From Thermoflavifilum sp. (GTDB lineage: Bacteria > Bacteroidota > Bacteroidia > Chitinophagales > Chitinophagaceae), in assembly GCA_023511875.1 (NCBI GenBank), contig JAIMAQ010000004.1:1-64000 (forward strand): a DNA stretch of 64,000 bases. The letters are read 5' to 3'. Positions 1 through 7,939 of the stretch are shown in pieces. Position 1 is the first letter of the stretch, and the number at the start of each line of letters is the position of its first letter. The notes under the pieces were generated by a model. It was not told the DNA's origin, made no database searches, and saw only the letters and a program-made list of their open reading frames with translations. The position numbers were made by a program, and so were the translations under genes.

Positions 1-27
1 CACGCTCATGTTCGCCCATTTCTTTAC

Positions 28-159
28 GCCATTTTTCTGAAGGTCGATGTGAGAAAATGATTGATGATGTTTGATTTGATGGAGAATGGTGTAATCTTCT
101 TTCTTTGTCTTGAAACAAAGAAAGAAGCAAAGAAAATTCAAAACTGCCAGAAAAATGGC
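28..159. repeat. Palindromic repeat core, copy 1 (type A loop)
   Basis: The outer arms gccatttttctg (28-39) and cagaaaaatggc (148-159) are exact inverted complements. The inner arms cttctttctttgt (96-108) and acaaagaaagaag (115-127) are also exact complements around the loop cttgaa. The total length is 132 bp. Confidence 0.9.
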
Positions 160-169
160 TAAAATCAAC

Positions 170-301
170 GCCATTTTTCTGAAGGTCGATGTGAGAAAAT
201 GATTGATGATGTTTGATTTGATGGAGAGTGATGTATCCTTCTTTCTTTGTCTTGACACAAAGAAAGAAACAAAGAAAGTTCAAGACTGTCAGAAAAATGG
301 C
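170..301. repeat. Palindromic repeat core, copy 2 (type B loop)
   Basis: The outer arms are at 170-181 and 290-301. The inner arms are at 238-250 and 257-269 around the loop cttgac. The last inner pair is lost (gaaac instead of gaagc). It has the same 132-bp length as copy 1 and starts only 142 bp after it, so the linker present between later copies is missing here. Confidence 0.9.
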
Positions 302-441
302 TGAAATGGGCTCCATTTCGCTACGGAAAATGAAAAACTCTTATGGGCTTATGTAATGTTGATTCGCCTTTTTGATGCTTCAACTTTATCTATATCTCAC
401 CTCATTTTCCGTTTCACGCTCATGTTCGCCCATTTCTTCAC

Positions 442-584
442 ACCATTTTTCTGAAGGTCGATCTGGGGAGAAGATATGAAAAAGATTACTGGAAGTTTGA
501 TTTGATGGAGAATGGTGTAATCTTCTTTCTTTGTCTTGAAACAAAGAAAGAAGCAAAGAAATTCAAGACTGCCAGAAAAATGGC
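442..584. repeat. Palindromic repeat core, copy 3 (type A loop)
   Basis: The outer arms are at 442-453 (first base changed from g to a) and 573-584. The inner arms are at 522-534 and 541-553 around the loop cttgaa, as in copy 1. The segment between outer and inner left arms differs from the other copies and makes this copy 143 bp. Confidence 0.88.
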
Positions 585-725
585 TAAAATGGGCTCCATC
601 TCGCTACGGAAAATGAAAAACTCTTATGAGCTTATGTAATGTTGATTCACCTTTTTGATACTTCAACTCTTACCTATATTCCACCTCATTTTCCGCTTCA
701 CGCTCATGTTCGCCCATTTCTTTAC

Positions 726-857
726 GCCATTTTTCTGAAGGTCGATGTGAGAAAATGATTGATGATGTTTGATTTTATGGAGAATGATGTAATCTTCTTT
801 CTTTGTCTTGACACAAAGAAAGAAACAAAGAAAATTCAAGACTGCCAGAAAAATGGC
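726..857. repeat. Palindromic repeat core, copy 4 (type B loop)
   Basis: The outer arms are at 726-737 and 846-857. The inner arms are at 794-806 and 813-825 around the loop cttgac with the gaaac variant, matching copy 2. It is 132 bp and the last complete core before the array decays. Confidence 0.9.
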
Positions 858-1175
858 TAAATGGGCTTCATTTTGCTGGGGGAAATGAAAAACTACTATG
901 GGCTTAGGTAATGCTGACTTATCTTTTTGATTCTTCAACTCTTATTCATATCCCACCTTATTTTCTGCTTCAGGCCATTTCTCTAAGGTGAGTTATGTGT
1001 GTTTTTTATTAGAAGATATAAATATAGCCTACAATACAATAGGCATTTACTCAAAGAGCAGGCATTAGTGGATAAAAAAAAACTATTTGCCTACCGTTAA
1101 TGAGTGCTTTATCGTAGTTATGCGTATGCATATTTAAGTTTTTCATGATAAACTCTCAACCAGGCCTCGTGCAGG

Positions 1176-2495
1176 TTAATATATCTTAAATCTGTATTTG
1201 ATATTATCTGTAGTATTTTTCAATTCATTGATGTTAATTGAAGCTTTTATATCGTCTACAGCTTCTTGTTTGAGTTGAGCAAATTCTTGTTGTTTTTGTT
1301 TCACTAGATTTTTGTCGGCCAATCCATTATCGGCTGCAATTTGCAAAGCATTGTTTACTTGAGCATAATAAGTATCGAGCAAGGTAAAATATTCGTTGTA
1401 AATATTTTCAAATCTTTTTGTCATCAGTACTAAGTCTTCCAGCTGGTTGTTTACTTCCTTCAAGTTGCCATTTTCTCTTAGTAATCTTTCGTAATCTACT
1501 TTACCCGTTTTCGGATTTGTATATTGTTGTTCCAGTTGTTTGAAAAATTGTTCTACTCGCTCACGTGTAAAGCTGAGGAAAAATTGATTGAGTGCATCGG
1601 CAAGCGTTTTATTTTTACGATCGGGTAGGTTAAATTTTAAAGCAGATGCAGTAAACAATAAATGGTTATACAAATCTTCATGTAAGCTAGTGAGCTGATC
1701 TCGATTGAAATTGAGCCCATATTTAAACTTTTGATTACCTTCATTCAGTGATGTGTAAAACATCACGTATTTATTGAGTTCATCCTCAAAAGTTTTCAAA
1801 TTCTTTTCATTAATAGATTTATCGGTGATACTAATGCTATGGAAGAAAGTCATGATAGCGTTGGCTATACCCAGTGGGGGAGAAAGTGCCGTAAAACTTT
1901 TGAATATAGGACTATTGATAATGGAGTTGGTCGATTCAACAATTTTTTGATTGCGTTTATTGGCATCTGCTTTTCCCTGTAAAACAATCTTTTTCACCAG
2001 TTCAATCACACGCTCATTAAACGAAAACCCCAATTCTTTACTTTCTGGATTATTGATCGAAGTAATAAAAACATCCAGGTTATTTGTACTGGTGCGGCTT
2101 TTTAGGTCAATGATTTTTTTATTGAGCAGGTAATAGGTTTGTACCGCGTTGATGATGTTATTTTTCATTAACTGGTATTTGGTCATATTATCTATTTCAC
2201 GACCTTGTAACAGCCCTTGTATGGCCATAGCATTTTGTCGGTCGCTTTCCGATAGTTTTTTGATTTGTTGATACAAGCTTTGCAATAGGCTATCTGTGGT
2301 TTGAATGCGGATGTGTTCGATGTTCATTGTACTTATAGTGTCTTTCATGGGAGTTAAAGTATCGGGCAAAATCACGCCAGCCGTGTCTTGTGCATGCACA
2401 GCCGTGCACCAAAGCAACATACTTAGCCAAAGCCCCATCCTTTGGTAATTCCGGGATTTTATGAAACCGTAAACCTGGAAGAGATGTTTAGCCAT
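1176..2495 (-). CDS. Secreted helical protein of unknown function
   Basis: I do not recognise the family. The 439-residue product starts with a basic stretch and a hydrophobic segment (about residues 20-35) ending in VHAQ, a typical Bacteroidota signal peptidase I site, so it is probably periplasmic or surface exposed. The mature part is rich in Gln, Asn, Lys and Glu and looks mostly helical with coiled-coil character, for example around residues 55-85 and 320-420. No catalytic motif is visible. It stands alone next to the repeat array and is divergent from the CYTH gene. A TATATTTG -7 element lies 20 bp upstream of the ATG. Confidence 0.75.
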   Translation of the reverse strand: MAKHLFQVYGFIKSRNYQRMGLWLSMLLWCTAVHAQDTAGVILPDTLTPMKDTISTMNIEHIRIQTTDSLLQSLYQQIKKLSESDRQNAMAIQGLLQGREIDNMTKYQLMKNNIINAVQTYYLLNKKIIDLKSRTSTNNLDVFITSINNPESKELGFSFNERVIELVKKIVLQGKADANKRNQKIVESTNSIINSPIFKSFTALSPPLGIANAIMTFFHSISITDKSINEKNLKTFEDELNKYVMFYTSLNEGNQKFKYGLNFNRDQLTSLHEDLYNHLLFTASALKFNLPDRKNKTLADALNQFFLSFTRERVEQFFKQLEQQYTNPKTGKVDYERLLRENGNLKEVNNQLEDLVLMTKRFENIYNEYFTLLDTYYAQVNNALQIAADNGLADKNLVKQKQQEFAQLKQEAVDDIKASININELKNTTDNIKYRFKIY

Positions 2496-2514
2496 AAACG
2501 ACTCATTACTTGTA

Positions 2515-2522
2515 CAAATATA
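2515..2522 (-). promoter_or_regulatory. Bacteroidota -7 element (TATATTTG)
   Basis: On the minus strand the bases read TATATTTG, a perfect match to the TAnnTTTG -7 consensus, about 20 bp upstream of the ATG at 2495. I see no clear TTG at the -33 position. It probably drives the secreted coiled-coil protein gene. Confidence 0.45.
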
Positions 2523-2553
2523 AATGACTCGTGTAATATTTGACTCTTCCTGC

Positions 2554-2561
2554 TATTTTTG
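2554..2561 (+). promoter_or_regulatory. Bacteroidota -7 element (TATTTTTG)
   Basis: TATTTTTG matches TAnnTTTG and lies 46 bp before the ATG at 2608. Because it is downstream of the more distant in-frame start at 2524, it supports 2608 as the true start of the CYTH gene. The -33 box is weak (GTG at 2531). Confidence 0.45.
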
Positions 2562-2607
2562 TAGCCCCGGTTTAATATCTTTTAACAATCGTGCCAAAAG
2601 TATCGTC

Positions 2608-3135
2608 ATGCCCATTAATATGGAATTCAAGGCTCGAGTGCCTTCGTTAAGCCAGGCCAGGAGCTGGTTACACGCACAACAAGCTCATTTTGTAGGCATC
2701 GATGAGCAGATAGATACATATTTTCATGTGCCTTCTGGGCGGTTAAAGTTGCGGAGTGGGCCAATTGAAAATGCGTTGATTTATTATCAACGGGCAGAAG
2801 AGGCTCCTATCAAACGTTCAGATGTATGGTTGTATCCGATATCTGACGGCCATACACTTAAGAAATTATTAACTGCATGTTTAGGCGTTTTGGTAGAAGT
2901 TAGAAAAAAACGGGAGATCTATTTTATTGGGCAATCGAAGTTTCATTTAGATGAAGTTGCCGAGCTTGGATATTTTATAGAGGTAGAAGTGATTGTGCAG
3001 AATGCAAGTGAGGATATGCATCAAACTGCAGAATTAGCTGCACATTATCAGCAACAGCTGCATATTCAACCCGATCAACTCATACAAGCATCCTATGCTG
3101 ATTTGCTGCTTAATAATAGATCACCGTACCTGTAA
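2608..3135 (+). CDS. CYTH-domain phosphohydrolase/cyclase-like protein
   Basis: The 175-residue product fits the CYTH (CyaB/thiamine triphosphatase) tunnel-fold family. It opens with an N-terminal strand containing the MEFKARV motif (family pattern ExExK). It follows with QIDTYFHVPSGRLKLR, the usual region where a tyrosine and phenylalanine precede alternating basic residues. EVRKKREIYFIG, HLDEV and FIEVEV then supply the later basic and acidic strand residues. Such proteins bind triphosphate substrates and two divalent metals. The exact substrate here cannot be told. The start at 2608 is chosen because the family motif follows at once and a -7 element sits just upstream. Its 3' end overlaps dnaG convergently by 26 bp. 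Confidence 0.8.
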   Translation: MPINMEFKARVPSLSQARSWLHAQQAHFVGIDEQIDTYFHVPSGRLKLRSGPIENALIYYQRAEEAPIKRSDVWLYPISDGHTLKKLLTACLGVLVEVRKKREIYFIGQSKFHLDEVAELGYFIEVEVIVQNASEDMHQTAELAAHYQQQLHIQPDQLIQASYADLLLNNRSPYL

Positions 3136-5083
3136 TAGCTCCGTATTGCTTTTCCATATTTTTTAGGAAAAGATGGGTTTGGATTTTCTCAAAACGCTCT
3201 TCATCGGTTTGTGCTTGTTGTAACTCTTGCAAATTCTCTTCAATCATTTTTTTGAGTTTGCGCATCTTGAGATGATGTACGGTTTGTATAGTTTGTTCTA
3301 TGGGCATATCCTGTTCTTTCAAGATTTGCAATTGAAAACGCTCCTCCCAACTATAGCTTAAAGCGTCGTCCGAAAGTAAGTTGAGTACTTCAGCTACAAA
3401 CCGACTGATTTCTGCATTTTCATGATACAAAAAATAACGCAAATCAATTGCTTGATTTCTTTCATATTGTTGTTTATACTCCAGTAGAATCAATTTAGCA
3501 ATGGGATGATCAATGAGATCTATTTCTACACTTTCATTGAAGATAAATTGAGCAATTGTATATTGTTCTTTCAAAGGAATATGCCCGTATTTCAATAATA
3601 CCTTGATCAATCCTTTTTCTTGAAGAGCATCGTCTTGTAAAAGTTGTTGTGCTTCGGAGGATGTTTCGAGAGCTGAGATTTGTGCAGCTTCAGCAGCCAT
3701 ACTAGATGGTTGCGCAGTTGAGCGCTGTTGAAAAGTTTTACGTTGTAATTGTTCACGTATGAGCTTGTTGACCAGTGAAGTCAGGCCTTGTTCGTCGATA
3801 TGCAACAGCTGGCTACACCGGCGAATGTATTCTTGTCTACGCAGAAAATCGGTGCTATCTTGTAAATGAGAGAGGGTAGTGGCAATCTGCTGTATGAGAT
3901 TTGATTTTTTGTGAATATCCTCGCCAGCATCTGCGATTGCCGTTTCGATCTGAAACAAGATGATATCTTTTTTCTGGCTGGCAATAAAATTGCGCAATGC
4001 TTCAGCACCATATTTATGAAGATAGCTATCTGGGTCTTCACCATCTGGTAGCAATACCAGTTTCACTTCTAAGCCCTGTTCCAATGCGAGGTCTATGCCA
4101 CGTTGTGCGGCTTTAATACCTGCTTGGTCGCCGTCGTAGACAATAGTTAGGTTACGCGTAAGTTTTCGAATGAGTTGAAGCTGATCGGTAGTCAACGATG
4201 TACCACTAGAAGCTACGACGTGTTCAATGCCTGCCTGATGCATAGCAATCACGTCCATATAGCCTTCCACTAGCAAGCATTCATCCTCACGGCCTATGGC
4301 CTGCCGCGCTTGATAGAGGCCATATAAGATTTTGCTTTTGACGTATACTTCGTTTTCTGGGGTGTTGATGTACTTGGGAACATTGGGCTCGTTGCGAAGG
4401 GTTCTGGCACCAAAGCCGGCTATTTTTCCGCTAATATGATGGATGGGGAAGACAATCCGACTTACATACATATCTCGATAAGCCGAAGCGTCGGTAGCAG
4501 GTGCTTGGTTGTGGCGTTTGCTAATCAAACCTGCTTTGAGCAAATATTCAGGTTGATAACCTTTTCTCAGTGCAGCTTCTGCAAATGCACTACCCGACTC
4601 AGGAGCATATCCCAGTTGAAACTTGTGAATGATATGCTCGCGAAGTCCTCTTTCCTGGAGATATGTCAAGCCAATATGGCGTCCTTCTTCGGTTTGAAAT
4701 AGGGCATGTGTAAAAAAATCTTGGGCAAATTGGTTGATGATATACAGGCTATCAGCGAGCATTTGATGCTCTTTCCATTCTGGCGAGGAAGTGGTTTCTT
4801 CCAGTTCCACATGATAGCGCTGGGCCAGCCAACGTATAGCTTCTATGTAACTCAGCTTTTCGTGTTCCATCAAAAAGCTAATGACATTGCCACTTCGGCC
4901 ACATCCAAAACATTTAAAAATTTCTTTAGTGGGAGAAACGGTAAAAGAAGGTGTTTTTTCATGATGAAAAGGGCATAACCCCAAATAATTAGCACCGCGC
5001 TTTTTTAAGCGTACAAAGCTACCAATCACATCTACGATGTCGACCCTTTGCAGAACAGCCGATATACTTTCTTTAGCAATCAT
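3110..5083 (-). CDS. dnaG: DNA primase DnaG
   Basis: DnaG synthesises RNA primers for the lagging strand at the replication fork. The 657-residue protein has the expected order. The N-terminal CHC2 zinc ribbon has C37, H40, C58 and C61. The primase core follows. The TOPRIM domain has E273 in LVEGYMD, D317 and D319 in YDGDQ, and DGEDPD at 347-352 for metal binding. The C-terminal helicase-interacting region is divergent, as usual in Bacteroidota. It lies 35 bp downstream of the EamA permease gene on the same strand and may be cotranscribed with it. The usual bacterial partners rpsU and rpoD are not adjacent. Confidence 0.97.
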   Translation of the reverse strand: MIAKESISAVLQRVDIVDVIGSFVRLKKRGANYLGLCPFHHEKTPSFTVSPTKEIFKCFGCGRSGNVISFLMEHEKLSYIEAIRWLAQRYHVELEETTSSPEWKEHQMLADSLYIINQFAQDFFTHALFQTEEGRHIGLTYLQERGLREHIIHKFQLGYAPESGSAFAEAALRKGYQPEYLLKAGLISKRHNQAPATDASAYRDMYVSRIVFPIHHISGKIAGFGARTLRNEPNVPKYINTPENEVYVKSKILYGLYQARQAIGREDECLLVEGYMDVIAMHQAGIEHVVASSGTSLTTDQLQLIRKLTRNLTIVYDGDQAGIKAAQRGIDLALEQGLEVKLVLLPDGEDPDSYLHKYGAEALRNFIASQKKDIILFQIETAIADAGEDIHKKSNLIQQIATTLSHLQDSTDFLRRQEYIRRCSQLLHIDEQGLTSLVNKLIREQLQRKTFQQRSTAQPSSMAAEAAQISALETSSEAQQLLQDDALQEKGLIKVLLKYGHIPLKEQYTIAQFIFNESVEIDLIDHPIAKLILLEYKQQYERNQAIDLRYFLYHENAEISRFVAEVLNLLSDDALSYSWEERFQLQILKEQDMPIEQTIQTVHHLKMRKLKKMIEENLQELQQAQTDEERFEKIQTHLFLKNMEKQYGAITGTVIYY

Positions 5084-5118
5084 CTTACCCCAAATTAGAG
5101 AAAAAACCCTTTACATGT

Positions 5119-6081
5119 CTATTCTTTTTCTGACATCCATGGAACCGATTGAGCCGTTAAGGCCATGTCGGGTGGGGAATGTTGTGCTTGTCGGTGACGA
5201 TAAAAAGTATGCCAGGTTTGCATAAGTACCGAAAGCAAAATGCAGCTAAAACCTATATAAAAGCTAAAATTAAGCATACGATTTTCGTGAAACAAGGCAA
5301 ATGCAATGAGAATGCCATAAATGGGCTCCAGGTTGTAAGAGAGGTTGATGGTAAAGGGTGAAATATGTCTTAACGCATCGAGCGAAAGTGTAAAAGCCAG
5401 GACTGTACAGAGCCAGGAGAGGATGAGTAGGTATAGCCAATCTGCTTTTTGAGGCCAGAAAAATCCTTGTAGATGCACATACCAGGGGCTGATTAGGGTG
5501 AGCGTAAGCCAGGCAAATAGCAACTCATACATACTCAGCGTGCGTGCGGGAATGTGCTGAGCGGGTTTTTCGTTTAACAGAGTAAACAAGGCAGAGAGAA
5601 TAGCTGCTAATAAACCGAGTGCAATACCCATTCGGTATTGGGTGTTGAAGCGAAAAAGTACCAAAATGCCAGCCAGTGCTAATAAGCTTAGCATGACTTG
5701 CCGCCACTGTAATTGACGTTGGCGATTTACTACAGGATCGAGTAAGGCCGTAAACAGGCTGCTAGTAGAAAAGCAAACCAATGCTACCGATACATTGGAA
5801 TATTTGATACTGGCAAAAAAACAAATCCAATGCATGCCAATGAGTACGCCATTGATCCAGAGCATGGTCCATTGTTGGCGGGTGAACTGTGGAAAAGGTT
5901 TTTGGTAATAAAAAGATATCGCTGCAAATAGGGGTAAGCTCAGTGCAAGTCTATACCATACCAATGCTTCGGCGGGTAAAGAAATGAGCCTTCCCAACGG
6001 GCCGGTAATACCGGCCAGTAAGATGGCAGTATGCAGTTTGATCATGGCACGATGCAACCGAGATGATTTGTGTTTCCTCAT
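5119..6081 (-). CDS. EamA/DMT-superfamily membrane permease
   Basis: The 320-residue integral inner-membrane protein has about ten hydrophobic segments arranged as two EamA repeats of five, the drug/metabolite transporter architecture. Landmarks are an early WYRL segment, a WICFFASIKYSNVSVA-type helix closing the first repeat region, and a second-half segment with FTINLSYNLEPIYG that is typical of EamA proteins. The transported compound cannot be predicted. I chose the ATG at 6081; the more distant start adds seven residues and another in-frame ATG lies at 6045. It sits between the mannosyltransferase gene and dnaG with short gaps, suggesting one transcript. Confidence 0.85.
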   Translation of the reverse strand: MRKHKSSRLHRAMIKLHTAILLAGITGPLGRLISLPAEALVWYRLALSLPLFAAISFYYQKPFPQFTRQQWTMLWINGVLIGMHWICFFASIKYSNVSVALVCFSTSSLFTALLDPVVNRQRQLQWRQVMLSLLALAGILVLFRFNTQYRMGIALGLLAAILSALFTLLNEKPAQHIPARTLSMYELLFAWLTLTLISPWYVHLQGFFWPQKADWLYLLILSWLCTVLAFTLSLDALRHISPFTINLSYNLEPIYGILIAFALFHENRMLNFSFYIGFSCILLSVLMQTWHTFYRHRQAQHSPPDMALTAQSVPWMSEKE

Positions 6082-6132
6082 GCAAAGGATATAAAAAAGC
6101 AAATTTAAGATGTTGCCTAAAGCTTCGCGAGG

Positions 6133-6912
6133 TTAGGATCGGTGTGGCGTATGCTCGGGATTTTGTGGAATGCGGCGCAGACGGTGTGCATAGTTTCGGA
6201 ATAGGCTTTGCCATTGAATTTTCATGACGCCCAAGATACCTTCTTTAATGATGCTGCGATTCATTTTAGAGGTACCTTGTTTACGATCAACGAAAGTGAT
6301 GGGGATCTCTTTCAAACGAAATCCCAACTTCCATGCTGTAAATTTCATTTCAATCTGAAATGCATATCCCCAAAATTGGATTTCATCAAGGTTAATCGTT
6401 TCCAACACTTTACGCCGATAACAAACAAACCCTGCCGTACTATCTTTCACGGGCATCCTGGTAATCAAGCGCACATACAACGAAGCGCCATAAGAAAGTA
6501 TACTGCGATCTAATGGCCAATTTTCTGTTTTTCCACCTTTCACATAGCGTGAACCAATGGCCACATCGGCATGGCCTTGTGCACAAGCTTCATAAAGGCG
6601 AATCAGGTCTTTCGGGTTATGGGAAAAATCGGCATCCATCTCAAAGATGTATGTATAGTTGTTCCGAAGAGCCCATTTGAAACCATGGATATAAGCAGTG
6701 CCCAGCCCCATCTTCCCGGGTCTTTGTTCGAGAAATAGTCTGTCGGGATACACACTTTGCATGTCGGCCACGATCTCGGCCGTTCCGTCGGGCGAGTGGT
6801 CGTCGATCACCAATACGTCGAACGCAAGCGGAAGGGAGAAAATTTCGGTGAGGATCCTTCCGATGTTTTCTTTTTCGTTGTAGGTCGGTATGATTACCAG
6901 CCGGTTGCTCAA
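6133..6912 (-). CDS. Polyprenol-monophosphomannose synthase (GT2)
   Basis: A family 2 glycosyltransferase of the Dpm1 type, which transfers mannose or another sugar from a nucleotide sugar to a polyprenyl phosphate. The 259 residues show PTYNEKENI at the N-terminus, DDHSPDGT as the first acidic nucleotide-binding motif, DADFSHNP as the DxD-type metal motif, and GKMGLGTAY, all hallmarks of dolichol-phosphate mannosyltransferases. No C-terminal membrane anchor is visible, so it would be a soluble or peripheral enzyme on the cytoplasmic membrane face. It is the first gene of a probable run with the EamA permease and dnaG. Confidence 0.9.
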   Translation of the reverse strand: MSNRLVIIPTYNEKENIGRILTEIFSLPLAFDVLVIDDHSPDGTAEIVADMQSVYPDRLFLEQRPGKMGLGTAYIHGFKWALRNNYTYIFEMDADFSHNPKDLIRLYEACAQGHADVAIGSRYVKGGKTENWPLDRSILSYGASLYVRLITRMPVKDSTAGFVCYRRKVLETINLDEIQFWGYAFQIEMKFTAWKLGFRLKEIPITFVDRKQGTSKMNRSIIKEGILGVMKIQWQSLFRNYAHRLRRIPQNPEHTPHRS

Positions 6913-6946
6913 GGTAAAAACTTATTCGTGAATAAATATATGTAAG

Positions 6947-6970
6947 TTTTTTTCTGCACACAGAAAAAAA
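6947..6970. other. A/T-armed hairpin between exonuclease and mannosyltransferase genes
   Basis: A perfect 10-bp inverted repeat, TTTTTTTCTG and CAGAAAAAAA, with a CACA loop lies in the 137-bp gap between the exonuclease stop and the next start. The stem is mainly A-T pairs, so as a terminator it would be weak. Confidence 0.35.
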
Positions 6971-7049
6971 TACATGATGCTTTAGCAGAGGGTTTTTTGA
7001 TATTGGGGTTATCGGTTCAATAGATGCATATTGGGCAAAACGTACGCAT

Positions 7050-7844
7050 TCAGGTTTTACCAGAGCGATTTAATTTTTCTTTCAACATGCTGTTCCAGAT
7101 TTCATCGAGTTTATTTTTGGTATCTAGCAAAAACTCTCCATTTTTAATCCAGTCGTAATATTGAGGTTCATCTCTGAGTACTTCACGCACGGGTTTACCC
7201 TTATGTTTACCGAAGTTAAACACTTCCACACCATTGATGCGAATCATCCGCCGCCCCACATCCACGAAATCACCCTCGGAAGTGAACTCGGCTAAGCAAG
7301 CCAGGTCTTGGCAGGCTTGCAATTCGGGATATTTGTTGAGTTGGGCTTGCAATACTTCATAGGTAGCCCAAGCATCGGCTTCGGCATGATGTGCTTGTGG
7401 AAATTCTTTGCCACAGTAAAACCGATAAGCGGCGCTTAGATCGCGTGGCTCCATGCGAAAAAATATTTTCTGAACATCGATGATATGGCGGTCTTTCAGG
7501 CTAAATTCTTGATCGGCTCGCAAAAATTCTTCTACCAACATAGGGATGTCGAAGCGATGCAAATTGTATCCTGCCAAATCGCAGTTGTCCAAAAATTGTT
7601 TGATTTCGTTGGCCACATCTTTAAATGTAGGGCAATTGGCTACGTCTTTATCTGTGATACCATGGATAGCCGTAGCTTCTGGCGGAATAGGAATGCCGGG
7701 GTTGACTCGTTTGACCTTATTTTTTTGCTGACCATCTGGGAATATTTTCACAATGGCTATTTCCACAATACGGTCGTTTGCTAGATTCACTCCGGTTGTT
7801 TCTAAATCCAGAAAAGCCAGCGGACGTTTTAATTGAAGCGGCAT
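7050..7844 (-). CDS. DnaQ-like 3'-5' exonuclease with C-terminal DUF3820-like domain
   Basis: The 264-residue protein starts with a DEDDh exonuclease domain. FLDLETTG near residue 11 is Exo I, the Exo II region includes NLHRFDIPML, and HHAEADAWAT carries the Exo III histidine and aspartate. After about residue 200 a short second domain, EVFNFGKHKGKPVREV followed by a DWI segment, resembles the DUF3820 (putative quorum-sensing-regulated virulence factor) module often attached to such nucleases. It probably degrades or proofreads DNA or RNA 3' ends in the cytoplasm. It is separated from mpl upstream by 95 bp. Confidence 0.88.
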   Translation of the reverse strand: MPLQLKRPLAFLDLETTGVNLANDRIVEIAIVKIFPDGQQKNKVKRVNPGIPIPPEATAIHGITDKDVANCPTFKDVANEIKQFLDNCDLAGYNLHRFDIPMLVEEFLRADQEFSLKDRHIIDVQKIFFRMEPRDLSAAYRFYCGKEFPQAHHAEADAWATYEVLQAQLNKYPELQACQDLACLAEFTSEGDFVDVGRRMIRINGVEVFNFGKHKGKPVREVLRDEPQYYDWIKNGEFLLDTKNKLDEIWNSMLKEKLNRSGKT

Positions 7845-7939
7845 ATGACAGAAGTAGTAAAAATCAACCCAAAATTAGCCTTTCTTCAGGTTATTTGCAG
7901 AGCAACTCCTAAAAATTAAAAGGCATTTAGCATTTGAGG

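Larger units (their letters stand above)
1..990. repeat. Array of long nested-palindrome repeats
   Basis: A gene-free region built from repeated segments. Four hairpin cores lie at 28-159, 170-301, 442-584 and 726-857. Between the later cores is a conserved linker with the landmarks gggctccat (near 308, 591, and as gggcttcat near 866) and cacgctcatgttcgcccat (1, 415, 700), giving a supra-unit of about 275-285 bp. The linker halves are themselves imperfect inverted copies (acggaaaatga against tcattttccg), so each unit can fold as one long interrupted hairpin. The array enters from outside the window and decays around 920-1000. I see no plausible protein in it. Confidence 0.9.

Noticed and set aside
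663-938. Minus-strand 91-codon frame in the repeat array
   Set aside because: It runs through palindromic repeat units and its residues simply reflect the ctttctttg repeats. There are no protein features or start signals.
1-990. CRISPR array
   Set aside because: The repeats are far too long (132-143 bp cores) and nested palindromes. The intervening sequences are also repeated rather than unique spacers, and no cas genes are present.
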